From: CAZJYI01 sp964550025
GTDB taxonomy: Bacteria; Verrucomicrobiota; Kiritimatiellia; UBA8416; CAYOBW01
Reading direction: 5' to 3'
Length of the DNA: 64,000 nucleotides
Assembly (NCBI GenBank): GCA_964550025.1
Contig: CAZJYI010000007.1
Location: 70,757-134,756 of the forward strand
The position numbers were made by a program, and so were the translations under genes. Shown here one piece after another: positions 1 to 8,345 of the stretch (position 1 is the stretch's first letter; the number at the start of each line of letters is the position of its first letter). Under the pieces are notes generated by a model that was not told where the DNA came from, made no database searches, and saw only the letters and a program-made list of their open reading frames with translations.

Positions 1-873
1 CGCGTACGCCGCATGATGAGCCGCGTCATCAAGCGCCTCTATGGTTACACGGGGTATTTCCAGATCTACAACATGCCATTCGACCGTCTGCCGCTTTTCG
101 AGTACACCGAGAAGCGCGATCTGTACCAACCGGGCGGCATCAACTCCGGCGCGCGCACGATCTTCGACGACCTGCGCGACAGACGCGTCCCCTTCTACCT
201 CTCGGAATGGTGGAAGCCCGAAACGCACAACCTGGCAACCCTGACGGCCGAGCTCAGACGCGGTGAGATCTCGTTCGCGTACCTCTACATGGCGCAAATG
301 GACGCCATCCTCCACCAACACGGGCCGGAATCGAAACAGGGTTCCGAGAAGATCCGGTGGTATGACCGGCAAATCCGCCAGCTCCTCGATGTCGCCGATG
401 AACGCTACGACAGCGTGAACCTCTACGTCTTCTCCGACCACGGCATGACCTTCTGCAAGGAGGACTGCGACCTGATCCCGCGGATCGAGGGCCTGGCTCT
501 CACGTTCGGCGAGGACTATGTCGCCGTCTATGACTCCACCATGGCGCGCTTCTGGTTCATCAATGATCGCGCGGAGACCGCAATCCGTGCCGCACTGGAG
601 AAGGAGCCACTCGGGGACATCCTCTCCACCGAAACCCTCCGTGAGTGGGGATGCGACTTCAAGAACAACCGCTACGGGGACCTCTTCTTCCTGATGAAAC
701 CGGGCGTCCTGCTCTGCCCGAGCTTCATGGGCGAGACCCACCTTGCCGGAATGCATGGCTACGCGCCCGATGACAAGGACTCCATCGCCGCCTTCGGAAC
801 CAACGTCGAACTGCCGGCCATGCCGAAACGGCTGGACAACCTTTTCGCGCTAATGCAGGGGGAAATCGCATGA
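1..873 (+). CDS. Alkaline-phosphatase-superfamily phosphodiesterase-like enzyme, 5' end missing
   Basis: The reading frame is open from the first base, so the true start lies upstream; the first internal ATG is at 13. The visible 290 residues match the C-terminal half of the type I phosphodiesterase / nucleotide pyrophosphatase group of the alkaline phosphatase superfamily. The metal-binding SDHGM motif falls mid-sequence and a late GMHGY motif supplies the last histidine ligand. The substrate cannot be told. It overlaps the next gene by 4 bp (ATGA), so it is translationally coupled to a polysaccharide operon, and removal or transfer of a phospho-substituent on a glycan or lipid carrier is a reasonable inference. 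The N-terminal part with the catalytic nucleophile is outside the window. Confidence 0.75.
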   Translation, partial: RVRRMMSRVIKRLYGYTGYFQIYNMPFDRLPLFEYTEKRDLYQPGGINSGARTIFDDLRDRRVPFYLSEWWKPETHNLATLTAELRRGEISFAYLYMAQMDAILHQHGPESKQGSEKIRWYDRQIRQLLDVADERYDSVNLYVFSDHGMTFCKEDCDLIPRIEGLALTFGEDYVAVYDSTMARFWFINDRAETAIRAALEKEPLGDILSTETLREWGCDFKNNRYGDLFFLMKPGVLLCPSFMGETHLAGMHGYAPDDKDSIAAFGTNVELPAMPKRLDNLFALMQGEIA

Positions 874-1715
874 CACCGGTGGACATCGTAGTGCGCGCCC
901 GCAATGACATGCCCCTCATCGAAGAGACGCTCCGGGGCATCCGCGACCAGCAGATGCCTTCCCGCATTCTCGTCATGGACAACGCCTCCGAGGACGGCAC
1001 GACCGAAACGGCTCAACGCATGGCAGACAGGGTCATTGACATCCCGGCGGGAACGTACGTTCCTGGAGCCGTCCTGAACCAGGCCATGGAGGCGACCGAG
1101 AGCGACCGGGTCGTCTTTCTGAACTCCGACTGCACGCCCCTGGATGACCGCTGGCTGGAGGCGCTCCTGGCCGGTTTCGACGCGGAGAGCGTCGCGGCCG
1201 TCTTCGGGCGGCAGGTGCCGCGGCCGGACTGTCTGCCGCTTTTCGCCAAGGACACGGAAGACACCTTTGGCGACGGCTCGCGGCAGGCCGCGTGGAAGCA
1301 CTGCTTCTCCATGGCCTCCTCGGCCATACGCCGCCGCACGTGGGAATCGATGCCGTTCAACCCCGACATCCAGTACTCCGAGGACATCGAGTGGACATGG
1401 CGGGCGCGGCAGCAGGGCGGCGATATCCGCTACTGCCCGGAGTCCCGGGTCTACCATTCGCATAACTACACTCTCGGCCAGTGGCAGCGACGGCAATATG
1501 GCGAGGGCAAGGCCGACGCGGAGATCTTTGACTGGCCCGCCTGGGACCGTTCGTGGATGCGATACTCCGGACTGCCGTTTGCCCGGCAGGTGCTCAGCGA
1601 CTGGAAGTACGGGGCGCGCCGGCGGTCGCTACAGGCCATAGTGCATTCACCGGCTCTGCGCTTCGTGCAGATGATTGGACGCAGGAAGGGGTTCAAGGAT
1701 GGACTCACATCGTAG
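870..1715 (+). CDS. Glycosyltransferase family 2
   Basis: A 281-residue GT-A fold glycosyltransferase. The N-terminus (VDIVVRARND) is the nucleotide-binding beta strand, followed by the DNASEDGT segment and an NSDCTP motif in place of DxD. An EDIEW segment around residue 172 resembles the catalytic ED motif of inverting GT2 enzymes. No membrane segment is seen, so it is probably cytosolic and adds a sugar to a lipid-linked repeat unit. The start overlaps the upstream stop by 4 bp. Its 3' end overlaps the next gene by 17 bp, with the Shine-Dalgarno of that gene inside its coding sequence. The transferred sugar cannot be predicted. Confidence 0.88.
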   Translation: MTPVDIVVRARNDMPLIEETLRGIRDQQMPSRILVMDNASEDGTTETAQRMADRVIDIPAGTYVPGAVLNQAMEATESDRVVFLNSDCTPLDDRWLEALLAGFDAESVAAVFGRQVPRPDCLPLFAKDTEDTFGDGSRQAAWKHCFSMASSAIRRRTWESMPFNPDIQYSEDIEWTWRARQQGGDIRYCPESRVYHSHNYTLGQWQRRQYGEGKADAEIFDWPAWDRSWMRYSGLPFARQVLSDWKYGARRRSLQAIVHSPALRFVQMIGRRKGFKDGLTS

Positions 1716-3243
1716 GGTTGTCTCTGCCGCCGCGGGCATGTGCGTCGCGCTGCAGTGTCTGGCGCCCCCGGCCGGCACGGCGGCCCCGCCCGATGCCGCG
1801 GACGACACCATGCACTGGGCGTGCCCCAGGCCTTGGGAGACCCCCCTGCCGACCAACGCCGTCCTGCTCACGCTGCGGGAAGCCGTCGACGCGGCGCTCG
1901 CATCCGCCCCCGACATCGAGGCCGCCGAGGCGAGGGTGCGGGCCGCCGGGCACGCGGTGAGCATGCAGCGGAGCGCCTACTGGCCGTCCCTCTCGTTCAA
2001 CACCGCGTGGGGGCAGTCGCAGAGCGACGCAGGCGGGACGTCCCCGGGCGTGTACTCCGCAGGACTGAGCGCAAACTGGGGACTGTTTGACGGATTCCAG
2101 CGTGAGTTCGAGGTCGTGAAAGCACTGCGGGAGCGCGATGCCACGGCGCTGGCCGCGGACGAGTCCCGCAGGCTGCTCCGGCGCGCCGTGACCCGCGCCT
2201 ATTTCAGCGCACTCCTTGCGCAGCAACGGATGCGCGCCGCCCACGGCGACATTGCGTTCAACAATGAGATACTGAGCTATGTCGGCAAACGGTACAGGAA
2301 CGGCACGGCGAGTCGCAGCGACGTGCTCAACTTCAGAATCCGTGTCACGGAGGACGTCGACACCTACCTGACCCAACGTCAGATCCTGGCGATCAGCCTA
2401 ACTGCCCTCAAAGCCCTGACTGGCCTGGACACCCCCCTCGGCATCGATATCTGTCGCCTCGGAAACCCTCACCAGCACCCCCCCGACGCCATGGTCGTGG
2501 ATCTGTCGCGAGAGATCGCGCATGCCCGCCGCAACCGGGCCGATATTCGGGCACAGGCCGCCGAGATTGCGGCCGCCGAAGCCGCGCTCAAAGTCGAACG
2601 CGGCAAACGACTGCCAAGCATCGCACTGAATGCCAACTACACGGTGCAGCGCGAAGAGGACCCGGCGTTCGAGATCCCGCAGGACACGTCATCGTTCGTG
2701 GGACTGACGCTTGGCTGGGATCTATTCACCGGCGGCAGAACACACAACGCCATCAAAGAGGCCGAAGCGGCGTTGCGGGAACTCAAGGCAACGTACCGGG
2801 GACGCCTGCGTGAGCTCACACGAGAGCTCACGCAATACAAGCTGACCCTGGAGCACGCCCACATGCGGCTTGTCAACGGCACCCTTGCATGCGAAGCCGC
2901 AATGGAAGACCGGAATATGGTCACCAAGCTCTATGAAGCCGGCCTCGTTGCGGTAACTCGCCTGAACGAGGTACAAAAAGACGTCGTGCATTCACTTGGG
3001 AGTCTCATAGAGGCCCGCGTTCTCTTCAGCCAGACGTGGGAAGAGCTCCGGATCGCCGCCGGCCACGCGTGCCCGGAGACGGCCGCTGTTCGGGCGGACG
3101 AAGAGCGCGAAACGCACAACGAAGCCGGTCTCACCCACCCCGGAACAACACCTGAGCTTGCGGATTGCGGATTGCAGATTGCGGAACAGAGGGAGGCAAC
3201 ACAACCGGCCCCGATTCACGTCACCCCCGCGGAGAAGCCATGA
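1699..3243 (+). CDS. TolC-family outer membrane channel protein
   Basis: A 514-residue outer membrane efflux protein of the TolC/OEP superfamily: signal-peptide-like N-terminus, then two repeats of long amphipathic coiled-coil helices with short strands (LREAVDAAL early, and a second repeat beginning near the RADIRAQ segment). The start at 1699 is preferred over an in-frame ATG at 1675 because GGAAGGGG lies 8 bases upstream. Its position inside a polysaccharide operon suggests it forms the outer membrane exit for the polymer or works with an unseen exporter. The last 30 residues are encoded partly by a 7-bp tandem repeat (3158-3185) and look like an add-on tail. The stop overlaps the next start (ATGA). 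Confidence 0.9.
   Translation: MDSHRRVVSAAAGMCVALQCLAPPAGTAAPPDAADDTMHWACPRPWETPLPTNAVLLTLREAVDAALASAPDIEAAEARVRAAGHAVSMQRSAYWPSLSFNTAWGQSQSDAGGTSPGVYSAGLSANWGLFDGFQREFEVVKALRERDATALAADESRRLLRRAVTRAYFSALLAQQRMRAAHGDIAFNNEILSYVGKRYRNGTASRSDVLNFRIRVTEDVDTYLTQRQILAISLTALKALTGLDTPLGIDICRLGNPHQHPPDAMVVDLSREIAHARRNRADIRAQAAEIAAAEAALKVERGKRLPSIALNANYTVQREEDPAFEIPQDTSSFVGLTLGWDLFTGGRTHNAIKEAEAALRELKATYRGRLRELTRELTQYKLTLEHAHMRLVNGTLACEAAMEDRNMVTKLYEAGLVAVTRLNEVQKDVVHSLGSLIEARVLFSQTWEELRIAAGHACPETAAVRADEERETHNEAGLTHPGTTPELADCGLQIAEQREATQPAPIHVTPAEKP
3158..3185 (+). repeat. 7-bp tandem repeat in the 3' end of a coding sequence
   Basis: Four copies of a heptamer (TTGCGGA, one copy TTGCAGA) run back to back near the end of the TolC-type gene and encode part of its C-terminal tail. 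Similar 7-bp arrays of other sequence types lie at other gene ends in this window. Confidence 0.7.
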
Positions 3244-4307
3244 ACACCTACGCGTACCACGGCAGCGAAGCTTTCAACCAGTGGATGGACTCGATCCTCC
3301 GTGATTTCACGCGCGATGTCGAAAGCGCACTGGGCGACAACCTGGTTGCCCTTGTCCTCGGCGGCGGGTACGGGCGGGGAGAAGGCGGCGTCGAGATCAT
3401 CGACGGGAAGGAACGGCCCTACAATGACCTCGACTTCACGCTCGTGGTGGGGAACACGTCCTCGGTCCCCCATGCCGAACTCGAACGCATCAGCGGGGAC
3501 TACGCCCGGCAGCTCAAGATTCACGTTGACTTCAGTCGCCCCCTGACCATCGAAGCCATCCGGCATTGGCCGCCGTGGCTGATGTGGCACGACCTTCTGA
3601 ACGGGCACATCATCCTGAGCGGACCCGGGAATGTCCTCACCGCGAACGCACCGGACTGCGTGAGGGAGCATCCCCCGCCTGTCGAGGCCTTGCGTCTCCT
3701 GCTGAACCGGGGCGCCGGACTGCTGTGGGCAATGCGTGTGGCGCGGGAGGTCGAACCGGAACCCGACCGCGGATTCGTGGTCCGCAACTACTACAAGCTC
3801 CTCCTCGCCCTGGGGGATGCGCTTCTGATCGCCTACTCTCGTTTCAGGACCCCCTACCGCGGACGTGATGGGCTGTTCGAAACGCTCTGTGTCGACGAGC
3901 ATAAGATGCGTAGTCTGGAGCTTCTTCCATTGTACCGCGACGCACTGCGCTTCAAGTTCTCGCCCCACGAGTTCTCCGGCGACGACATTGACCCGACCAC
4001 CCTCGAGGCGGCCGCGCGGATGTGGGCCGCGGTGCTGCTGCTGACGGAGGAACGACGCACCGACGGCGCCTGGCCGGATGCAACGGCCTACGCCGACGAT
4101 GGGTTCATCCGCGAGCGCGCCATGCACGCTCCCGTCGAGCGCGTGAAGAACCTGCTGCGCAACGTGCGCTGCCGAAGATTCACCTTCCGCCACCCGCGAG
4201 AGTGGCTGTACAGGGAGATCACGCGTCTCCTCGTGCCCTCCCCTGCCGCGCGGGACTGGGCCGCGCGATCCTCCACGGCACTGGCAATCTGGAACCGCTA
4301 CAACTGA
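3240..4307 (+). CDS. Predicted nucleotidyltransferase-fold protein
   Basis: A 355-residue protein with the signature of the DNA polymerase beta-like nucleotidyltransferase fold: a glycine-rich GGGYGRGEGG loop near residues 42-51 followed by NDLDF, which supplies the paired acidic metal ligands. The remainder is helical and not recognised. The start ATG at 3240 overlaps the upstream TGA. Family members transfer a nucleotidyl group to a small molecule or polymer. Together with the kinase-like gene directly downstream it may make or attach a modified substituent of the polysaccharide, but this is inference from position only. Confidence 0.6.
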   Translation: MNTYAYHGSEAFNQWMDSILRDFTRDVESALGDNLVALVLGGGYGRGEGGVEIIDGKERPYNDLDFTLVVGNTSSVPHAELERISGDYARQLKIHVDFSRPLTIEAIRHWPPWLMWHDLLNGHIILSGPGNVLTANAPDCVREHPPPVEALRLLLNRGAGLLWAMRVAREVEPEPDRGFVVRNYYKLLLALGDALLIAYSRFRTPYRGRDGLFETLCVDEHKMRSLELLPLYRDALRFKFSPHEFSGDDIDPTTLEAAARMWAAVLLLTEERRTDGAWPDATAYADDGFIRERAMHAPVERVKNLLRNVRCRRFTFRHPREWLYREITRLLVPSPAARDWAARSSTALAIWNRYN

Positions 4308-4318
4308 GGACGACAGAC

Positions 4319-5293
4319 ATGAGCAACGGCGAGACCATGGAAGCCCGCTTGACGGAATACGCGAGCACCCTCGACCTGAAGCTGGTTGCCGTCCACCCGA
4401 TCCAGCGCAACAAGTACTGCGCCATCGGACGCGGCGTTCTCGACGACGGCCGGGACTGTGTCGTGAAGGACTACGGAGAAAGCGATCCGAACCTGGCCCG
4501 GCTGGAAGCGGAGGCGCTCGATTTCTACGACGGCATCTGCCGGGACGCGCCCGGGCTGAAAACATGCCGCCTGCTCTCGTACAACGCGGATCACAACATT
4601 CTCGCCATGTCGTTCATGGAGGGAAGCAGCTACACGCGCTTTGTCTACAAGGCGCTGACGGTTCCTCGGCAGCGCGAACGGGTTCTGGACCACGCCCGGG
4701 CGCTCGGAAGCCTCCTGCATGAGTTGTACCGCCGGCGTCACGACCCCGAAGGGCGGCTCGGTGATTTCATGCGGGAGTACATGCTGCACGTCTCGGATCG
4801 TCTCGGACGCGTCCCCGTCGTTGGCAGAAGCCTCCTGGGGCCAGAGCTGCCTTCAGCGGAGGTACTATTCGAAGAGGCCCGTGACTGTGGCGAAGCGACG
4901 TCCTTCTGTCACGGCGACTGCGTGCCCCGCAATGCCCACGCGGACGCCGACGGCATCGGGCTCATCGACTGGGCCAACACCAGCACGCAGTCCCATATCC
5001 TCAATGACCTGTACAACTTCCTGACGGCCTCGCGGAACATGTTTCTCACTCCCGGCTACCGCAAACAGTGGATCGAGGCGATCTCGGACGGCCTGGGGGA
5101 ACTGGTCTTCGACATCCGCCTGCACCGCTTCTTCTACGAGTACCATCGCCGCCGCTGGCTCATGCTGAAATTCTACGCGCGCCGCCCCTGGCCGCTGCTG
5201 CAAGCCCTGCGCGGCATGCTGACATTCGCCAGGCCGTTCCACCCCGCTCGCCTCGGAATTCTGCACAGACATGTAAAGGACTACTCCCTATGA
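4319..5293 (+). CDS. Aminoglycoside-phosphotransferase-like kinase
   Basis: A 324-residue protein of the APH / choline-kinase fold. The catalytic loop reads CHGDCVPRN (the HxDxxxxN Brenner motif) and the metal-binding aspartate follows in LIDWAN, 20-odd residues later. The ATG at 4319 lies 11 bases after the previous stop. Such kinases phosphorylate small hydroxylated molecules (sugars, choline, amino alcohols, antibiotics). In a polysaccharide operon next to a nucleotidyltransferase-like gene, a role in preparing a phosphorylated substituent is more likely than resistance. The stop overlaps the next start by ATGA. Confidence 0.7.
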   Translation: MSNGETMEARLTEYASTLDLKLVAVHPIQRNKYCAIGRGVLDDGRDCVVKDYGESDPNLARLEAEALDFYDGICRDAPGLKTCRLLSYNADHNILAMSFMEGSSYTRFVYKALTVPRQRERVLDHARALGSLLHELYRRRHDPEGRLGDFMREYMLHVSDRLGRVPVVGRSLLGPELPSAEVLFEEARDCGEATSFCHGDCVPRNAHADADGIGLIDWANTSTQSHILNDLYNFLTASRNMFLTPGYRKQWIEAISDGLGELVFDIRLHRFFYEYHRRRWLMLKFYARRPWPLLQALRGMLTFARPFHPARLGILHRHVKDYSL

Positions 5294-6828
5294 GCCGCGC
5301 CGCCGCCATCCTGAAGAACACGGCCGCCAGCTATGCTCAGCAGGTTGTGGCCGTCGCCGTCTTCATGTTCCTCACGCCCTATGCCGCGCGCCTGCTGGGC
5401 ACGGAACAGTTCGGGCTCTGGTCACTCATGTGGTCCATGGTCGGCGTTCTGGGGCTTGTCGACATGGGCGTCTCCAGCGCGGTCGTCAAGTTCGTCGCCG
5501 ACGCCCGCGGCCGCAACGACCCCGACCGGGTTCGCCAGTTGTCGGCGACGTTCTTCTGGGTACAGAGCGCCCTGGCCCTCATCGTCCTGCTCGTCGCGAG
5601 CGGCCTGATCCCGCTCCTTGACACCCTCTTCGATATCCCGCCCCAATACCGGCGTATCGCCATGATCGTCTTTGCCATTCTCTCCTTCCGGGTGGCATCC
5701 GGAATGCCCTTCGGCCTTTTCGCCGGACTGCTGGCCGCACACCGCAAAGAGGCCTACACCAGCCTGACCAAGGCCGCCGGCACTGTGGTCTACGGCGTCT
5801 GCGTATTCCTGGCGTTGAAACTGCAGCCCACGGCGATATCTCTCGCCACCTGCAACATCCTCGTGCACGTTGCCGCCAATGCGGTGATCATCCTGCTCGC
5901 CTACCGGACCGTGCCGGAGTTCAGCATTCATCCGCACGCTTTTCGACGAACTCTCGTTCGCGAAATCAGCGCGTTTTCCGGGGCGGCGTTCATGGTGCAG
6001 ATATCCTCCCTGCTTTACACCCGGGTCGACACGTTTATCGTGCAGCGCTTCCTGGCCCTGGCCGCGGTTGCGCGCTACTCGATCGCGATGCAGACCATCA
6101 GCCGGGGCGCCCTGTTCTGCCGCCAGATGAACTCGGCACTCACCCCGCTCGTAGCCGAGATGAAGGGCGCCGATGACCAGCAGAACATTCGCCTTGTGCT
6201 GCGCAAGGGCACGAAACTGAATACGGCGCTGTCCACCCCGCTCATGGGGGGCCTGATCTGGCTCGCCGGCGATCTGGTGCACTCCTGGATGGGACCGGAG
6301 TTCGCCGCGTCGGTGCTGCCGCTACGCTTTCTCGCCGTCGCCGCCTGGATCGATGCGGTGTGCGGAATCTCTGGCAGTGTTCTGACCATGACGGGCCACC
6401 AGAAACGCATGGCCCGACTCACCGTGGCCGGGCAACTCGCAAACATAGCCCTCACCCTGCTTCTTGTGCGGCGCTTCGGCATCGGCGGCGTGGCCTTTGC
6501 TTCACTGGTCGCAAGCTCGGCCATCGCCGTCATCACCGTCGGCTTTGCCGTCAAGACCTTCGAGGTGTCCATCCGGCATACGTACGGCCCCATCCTGGCC
6601 AGCGCCATACCATTCGCCCTGATGATCGCCGCCCTCTTCGGTCTGCGACGGATCATCTGCGTCGCGGGCGTTTCCGCTCCCTCGTTGTTCCACGTCGCCA
6701 TTATGGAGTTCGTTGGTTGCGTTGTGTTCTTCGTGGCCTTCTACTGCATCGGCTGTTCGAAGAAGGAACGCAAGTACTACCGCGAGAAGCTGGCGGCGCC
6801 ACTCTCGCGCTTCGGGATCAAGGTATGA
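5290..6828 (+). CDS. Polysaccharide flippase (Wzx-like, MOP superfamily)
   Basis: A 512-residue polytopic membrane protein with about 12-14 hydrophobic segments, of the oligosaccharidyl-lipid flippase group (MOP superfamily). Its first helix region (NTAASYAQQVVAVAVFMFLT) and the GTEQFGLWSL segment are typical of this family. It would move undecaprenyl-linked repeat units across the inner membrane. It overlaps both neighbours by 4 bp and precedes a ligase/polymerase-type gene, the usual order in Wzx/Wzy pathways. Confidence 0.88.
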   Translation: MSRAAAILKNTAASYAQQVVAVAVFMFLTPYAARLLGTEQFGLWSLMWSMVGVLGLVDMGVSSAVVKFVADARGRNDPDRVRQLSATFFWVQSALALIVLLVASGLIPLLDTLFDIPPQYRRIAMIVFAILSFRVASGMPFGLFAGLLAAHRKEAYTSLTKAAGTVVYGVCVFLALKLQPTAISLATCNILVHVAANAVIILLAYRTVPEFSIHPHAFRRTLVREISAFSGAAFMVQISSLLYTRVDTFIVQRFLALAAVARYSIAMQTISRGALFCRQMNSALTPLVAEMKGADDQQNIRLVLRKGTKLNTALSTPLMGGLIWLAGDLVHSWMGPEFAASVLPLRFLAVAAWIDAVCGISGSVLTMTGHQKRMARLTVAGQLANIALTLLLVRRFGIGGVAFASLVASSAIAVITVGFAVKTFEVSIRHTYGPILASAIPFALMIAALFGLRRIICVAGVSAPSLFHVAIMEFVGCVVFFVAFYCIGCSKKERKYYREKLAAPLSRFGIKV

Positions 6829-8345
6829 ACACGGCGTCGCTATTCGGCATCATAATCTTCGTGACCGGGGTTCCCGCCGTCACGTTCGTGTTGCTGTTCT
6901 TTCCACGGTGGCGCCGCACCTGCATCGCGTTGATGGTCTTCTCAACCTGCCACATCAAGAAGCCGTTCTACCAGGAGGTCTTCTACACCTTCTACCGCGG
7001 CGTGGACAGGGGCTACGGCGTCACCATCCCGGACCTGTTCTTCTTCGGCTTTGCGCTCTACCTGCTGATCATGCGGCCCGGCAAGACCAAGTGGATCCCG
7101 TACGCGCTGCCCGCGTGGTGGCTGGTCATCGGTATCAGCATCATCTCTCTCGGCAATGCCGGCGTCGTTTCATACGGACTGTTCACCATTCACAAGTTCA
7201 TCCGGGCCGCCGTGCTCTTCTGGGTCATGGTCAATATCGTCAAGGACCGGCGCGACATACAGGCCGTTCTCGCCGGTTTCACCGCCGCTCTGGCCTGGCA
7301 GGGAACCGTCGTGCTCTGGAACAAGTACGTGAACGCATCCGTCGTCAATCGCGTCGTCGGCAGCTTTAACCACCCCAACGCGTTGACCATGTACCTGGAC
7401 CTGATACTCCCTATCGTGTGGGCCTGCTTCCTGGAAAAGGTCCTCGACAAGCGAACCGCAAGATGGGCTCTGCCCGCCCTCGGCCTGGGTTTCGTCTCCG
7501 TCATCTTCACCAAGTCGCGCGCCGGCATCGTGCTCATGCCCCTGACGCTCGCCGGAACGACGTGCCTGTCGATAATTCTCAAGCCAACCGCTCACAAGGT
7601 GCGTCTCACCCTGGTGGCGGCACTGGCGGGAGCGATTGTCGCCTCCGCGGCTCTGCCGATGATCATCCGCCGTTTTGAGAAGGCCCCGAAGGCATCCGCC
7701 GAAACGCGCCACTACTTCAATGATGCGGCCAAGGCCATGGCGCGCGACCATCGCTTCGGTTGCGGCATCAACCAGTACTCGTGGTCTCTCGACAACCTGG
7801 ATTACTACTGGTGTATGTACCCCGAAGCGCTCAACCTGAGAGACCCGGAGGCGTTCAGGTACTCGGAAGGCGGGCGCAGCCGCCTGGGCACGGCACACCA
7901 TATTTACTACCTGTTCATGGGTGAAACGGGGCGCCCCGGAATGATCGCCTACATCCTGTTTCTTGCGCTGATCTATCTCAAGGCGCTGCGGACGCTGATC
8001 CGCGCGCAGGACCCCCTCACCCGGGCGGTCACGTGCGGCATGATCTTCAGCTTCACCCTGGTCTACGTCCACGGCCTGTTGGAGTGGGTCTGGCGCCAGA
8101 CACAGACGATCTACATGTATTTCATACTTGCGGGCCTGCTTGTCGCCATTTCCGAGCGCGCCGCGAAACAGCGCACCGCGCGCGGCCGCGTCCACGCCCT
8201 GTTGGAATGGGCCGGGGGCCAGTTGCAAGCTGCCTTCACGTACTTCATACTGGAGGGACTGCTCGCCGCCGCGGTCGACCGCAGAGCGAGACTGCGCGGC
8301 GCGTGCGGCTACGCACCCGCAAGGCAACCCGGAGACATGCCATGA
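6825..8345 (+). CDS. O-antigen ligase / Wzy-type polymerase with duplicated C-terminus
   Basis: A 506-residue integral membrane protein of the O-antigen ligase / polymerase family. It has about 12 membrane spans and the GSFNHPNALTMYL segment found in this family, followed by a large periplasmic loop (about residues 290-350). It would polymerise or ligate the repeat units delivered by the flippase. The last two blocks of 41 codons (8064-8186 and 8187-8309) are a diverged tandem duplication: [YR]-VH-[GA]-LLEW, then Y-FIL-x-GLL, recurs exactly 123 bp apart. The second copy adds a hydrophobic segment after the normal end. Start by ATGA overlap. Confidence 0.85.
   Translation: MNTASLFGIIIFVTGVPAVTFVLLFFPRWRRTCIALMVFSTCHIKKPFYQEVFYTFYRGVDRGYGVTIPDLFFFGFALYLLIMRPGKTKWIPYALPAWWLVIGISIISLGNAGVVSYGLFTIHKFIRAAVLFWVMVNIVKDRRDIQAVLAGFTAALAWQGTVVLWNKYVNASVVNRVVGSFNHPNALTMYLDLILPIVWACFLEKVLDKRTARWALPALGLGFVSVIFTKSRAGIVLMPLTLAGTTCLSIILKPTAHKVRLTLVAALAGAIVASAALPMIIRRFEKAPKASAETRHYFNDAAKAMARDHRFGCGINQYSWSLDNLDYYWCMYPEALNLRDPEAFRYSEGGRSRLGTAHHIYYLFMGETGRPGMIAYILFLALIYLKALRTLIRAQDPLTRAVTCGMIFSFTLVYVHGLLEWVWRQTQTIYMYFILAGLLVAISERAAKQRTARGRVHALLEWAGGQLQAAFTYFILEGLLAAAVDRRARLRGACGYAPARQPGDMP
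8064..8309 (+). repeat. Diverged 123-bp in-frame tandem duplication
   Basis: Two adjacent 123-bp units inside the O-antigen ligase gene share the codon pattern for VH-LLEW and the segment around YFIL-GLL. The unit length is exactly 41 codons, so the frame is kept. Confidence 0.7.

Noticed and set aside
759..1496. Minus-strand open frame opposite the GT2 gene
   Set aside because: Antisense shadow in GC-rich DNA with no recognisable domain.
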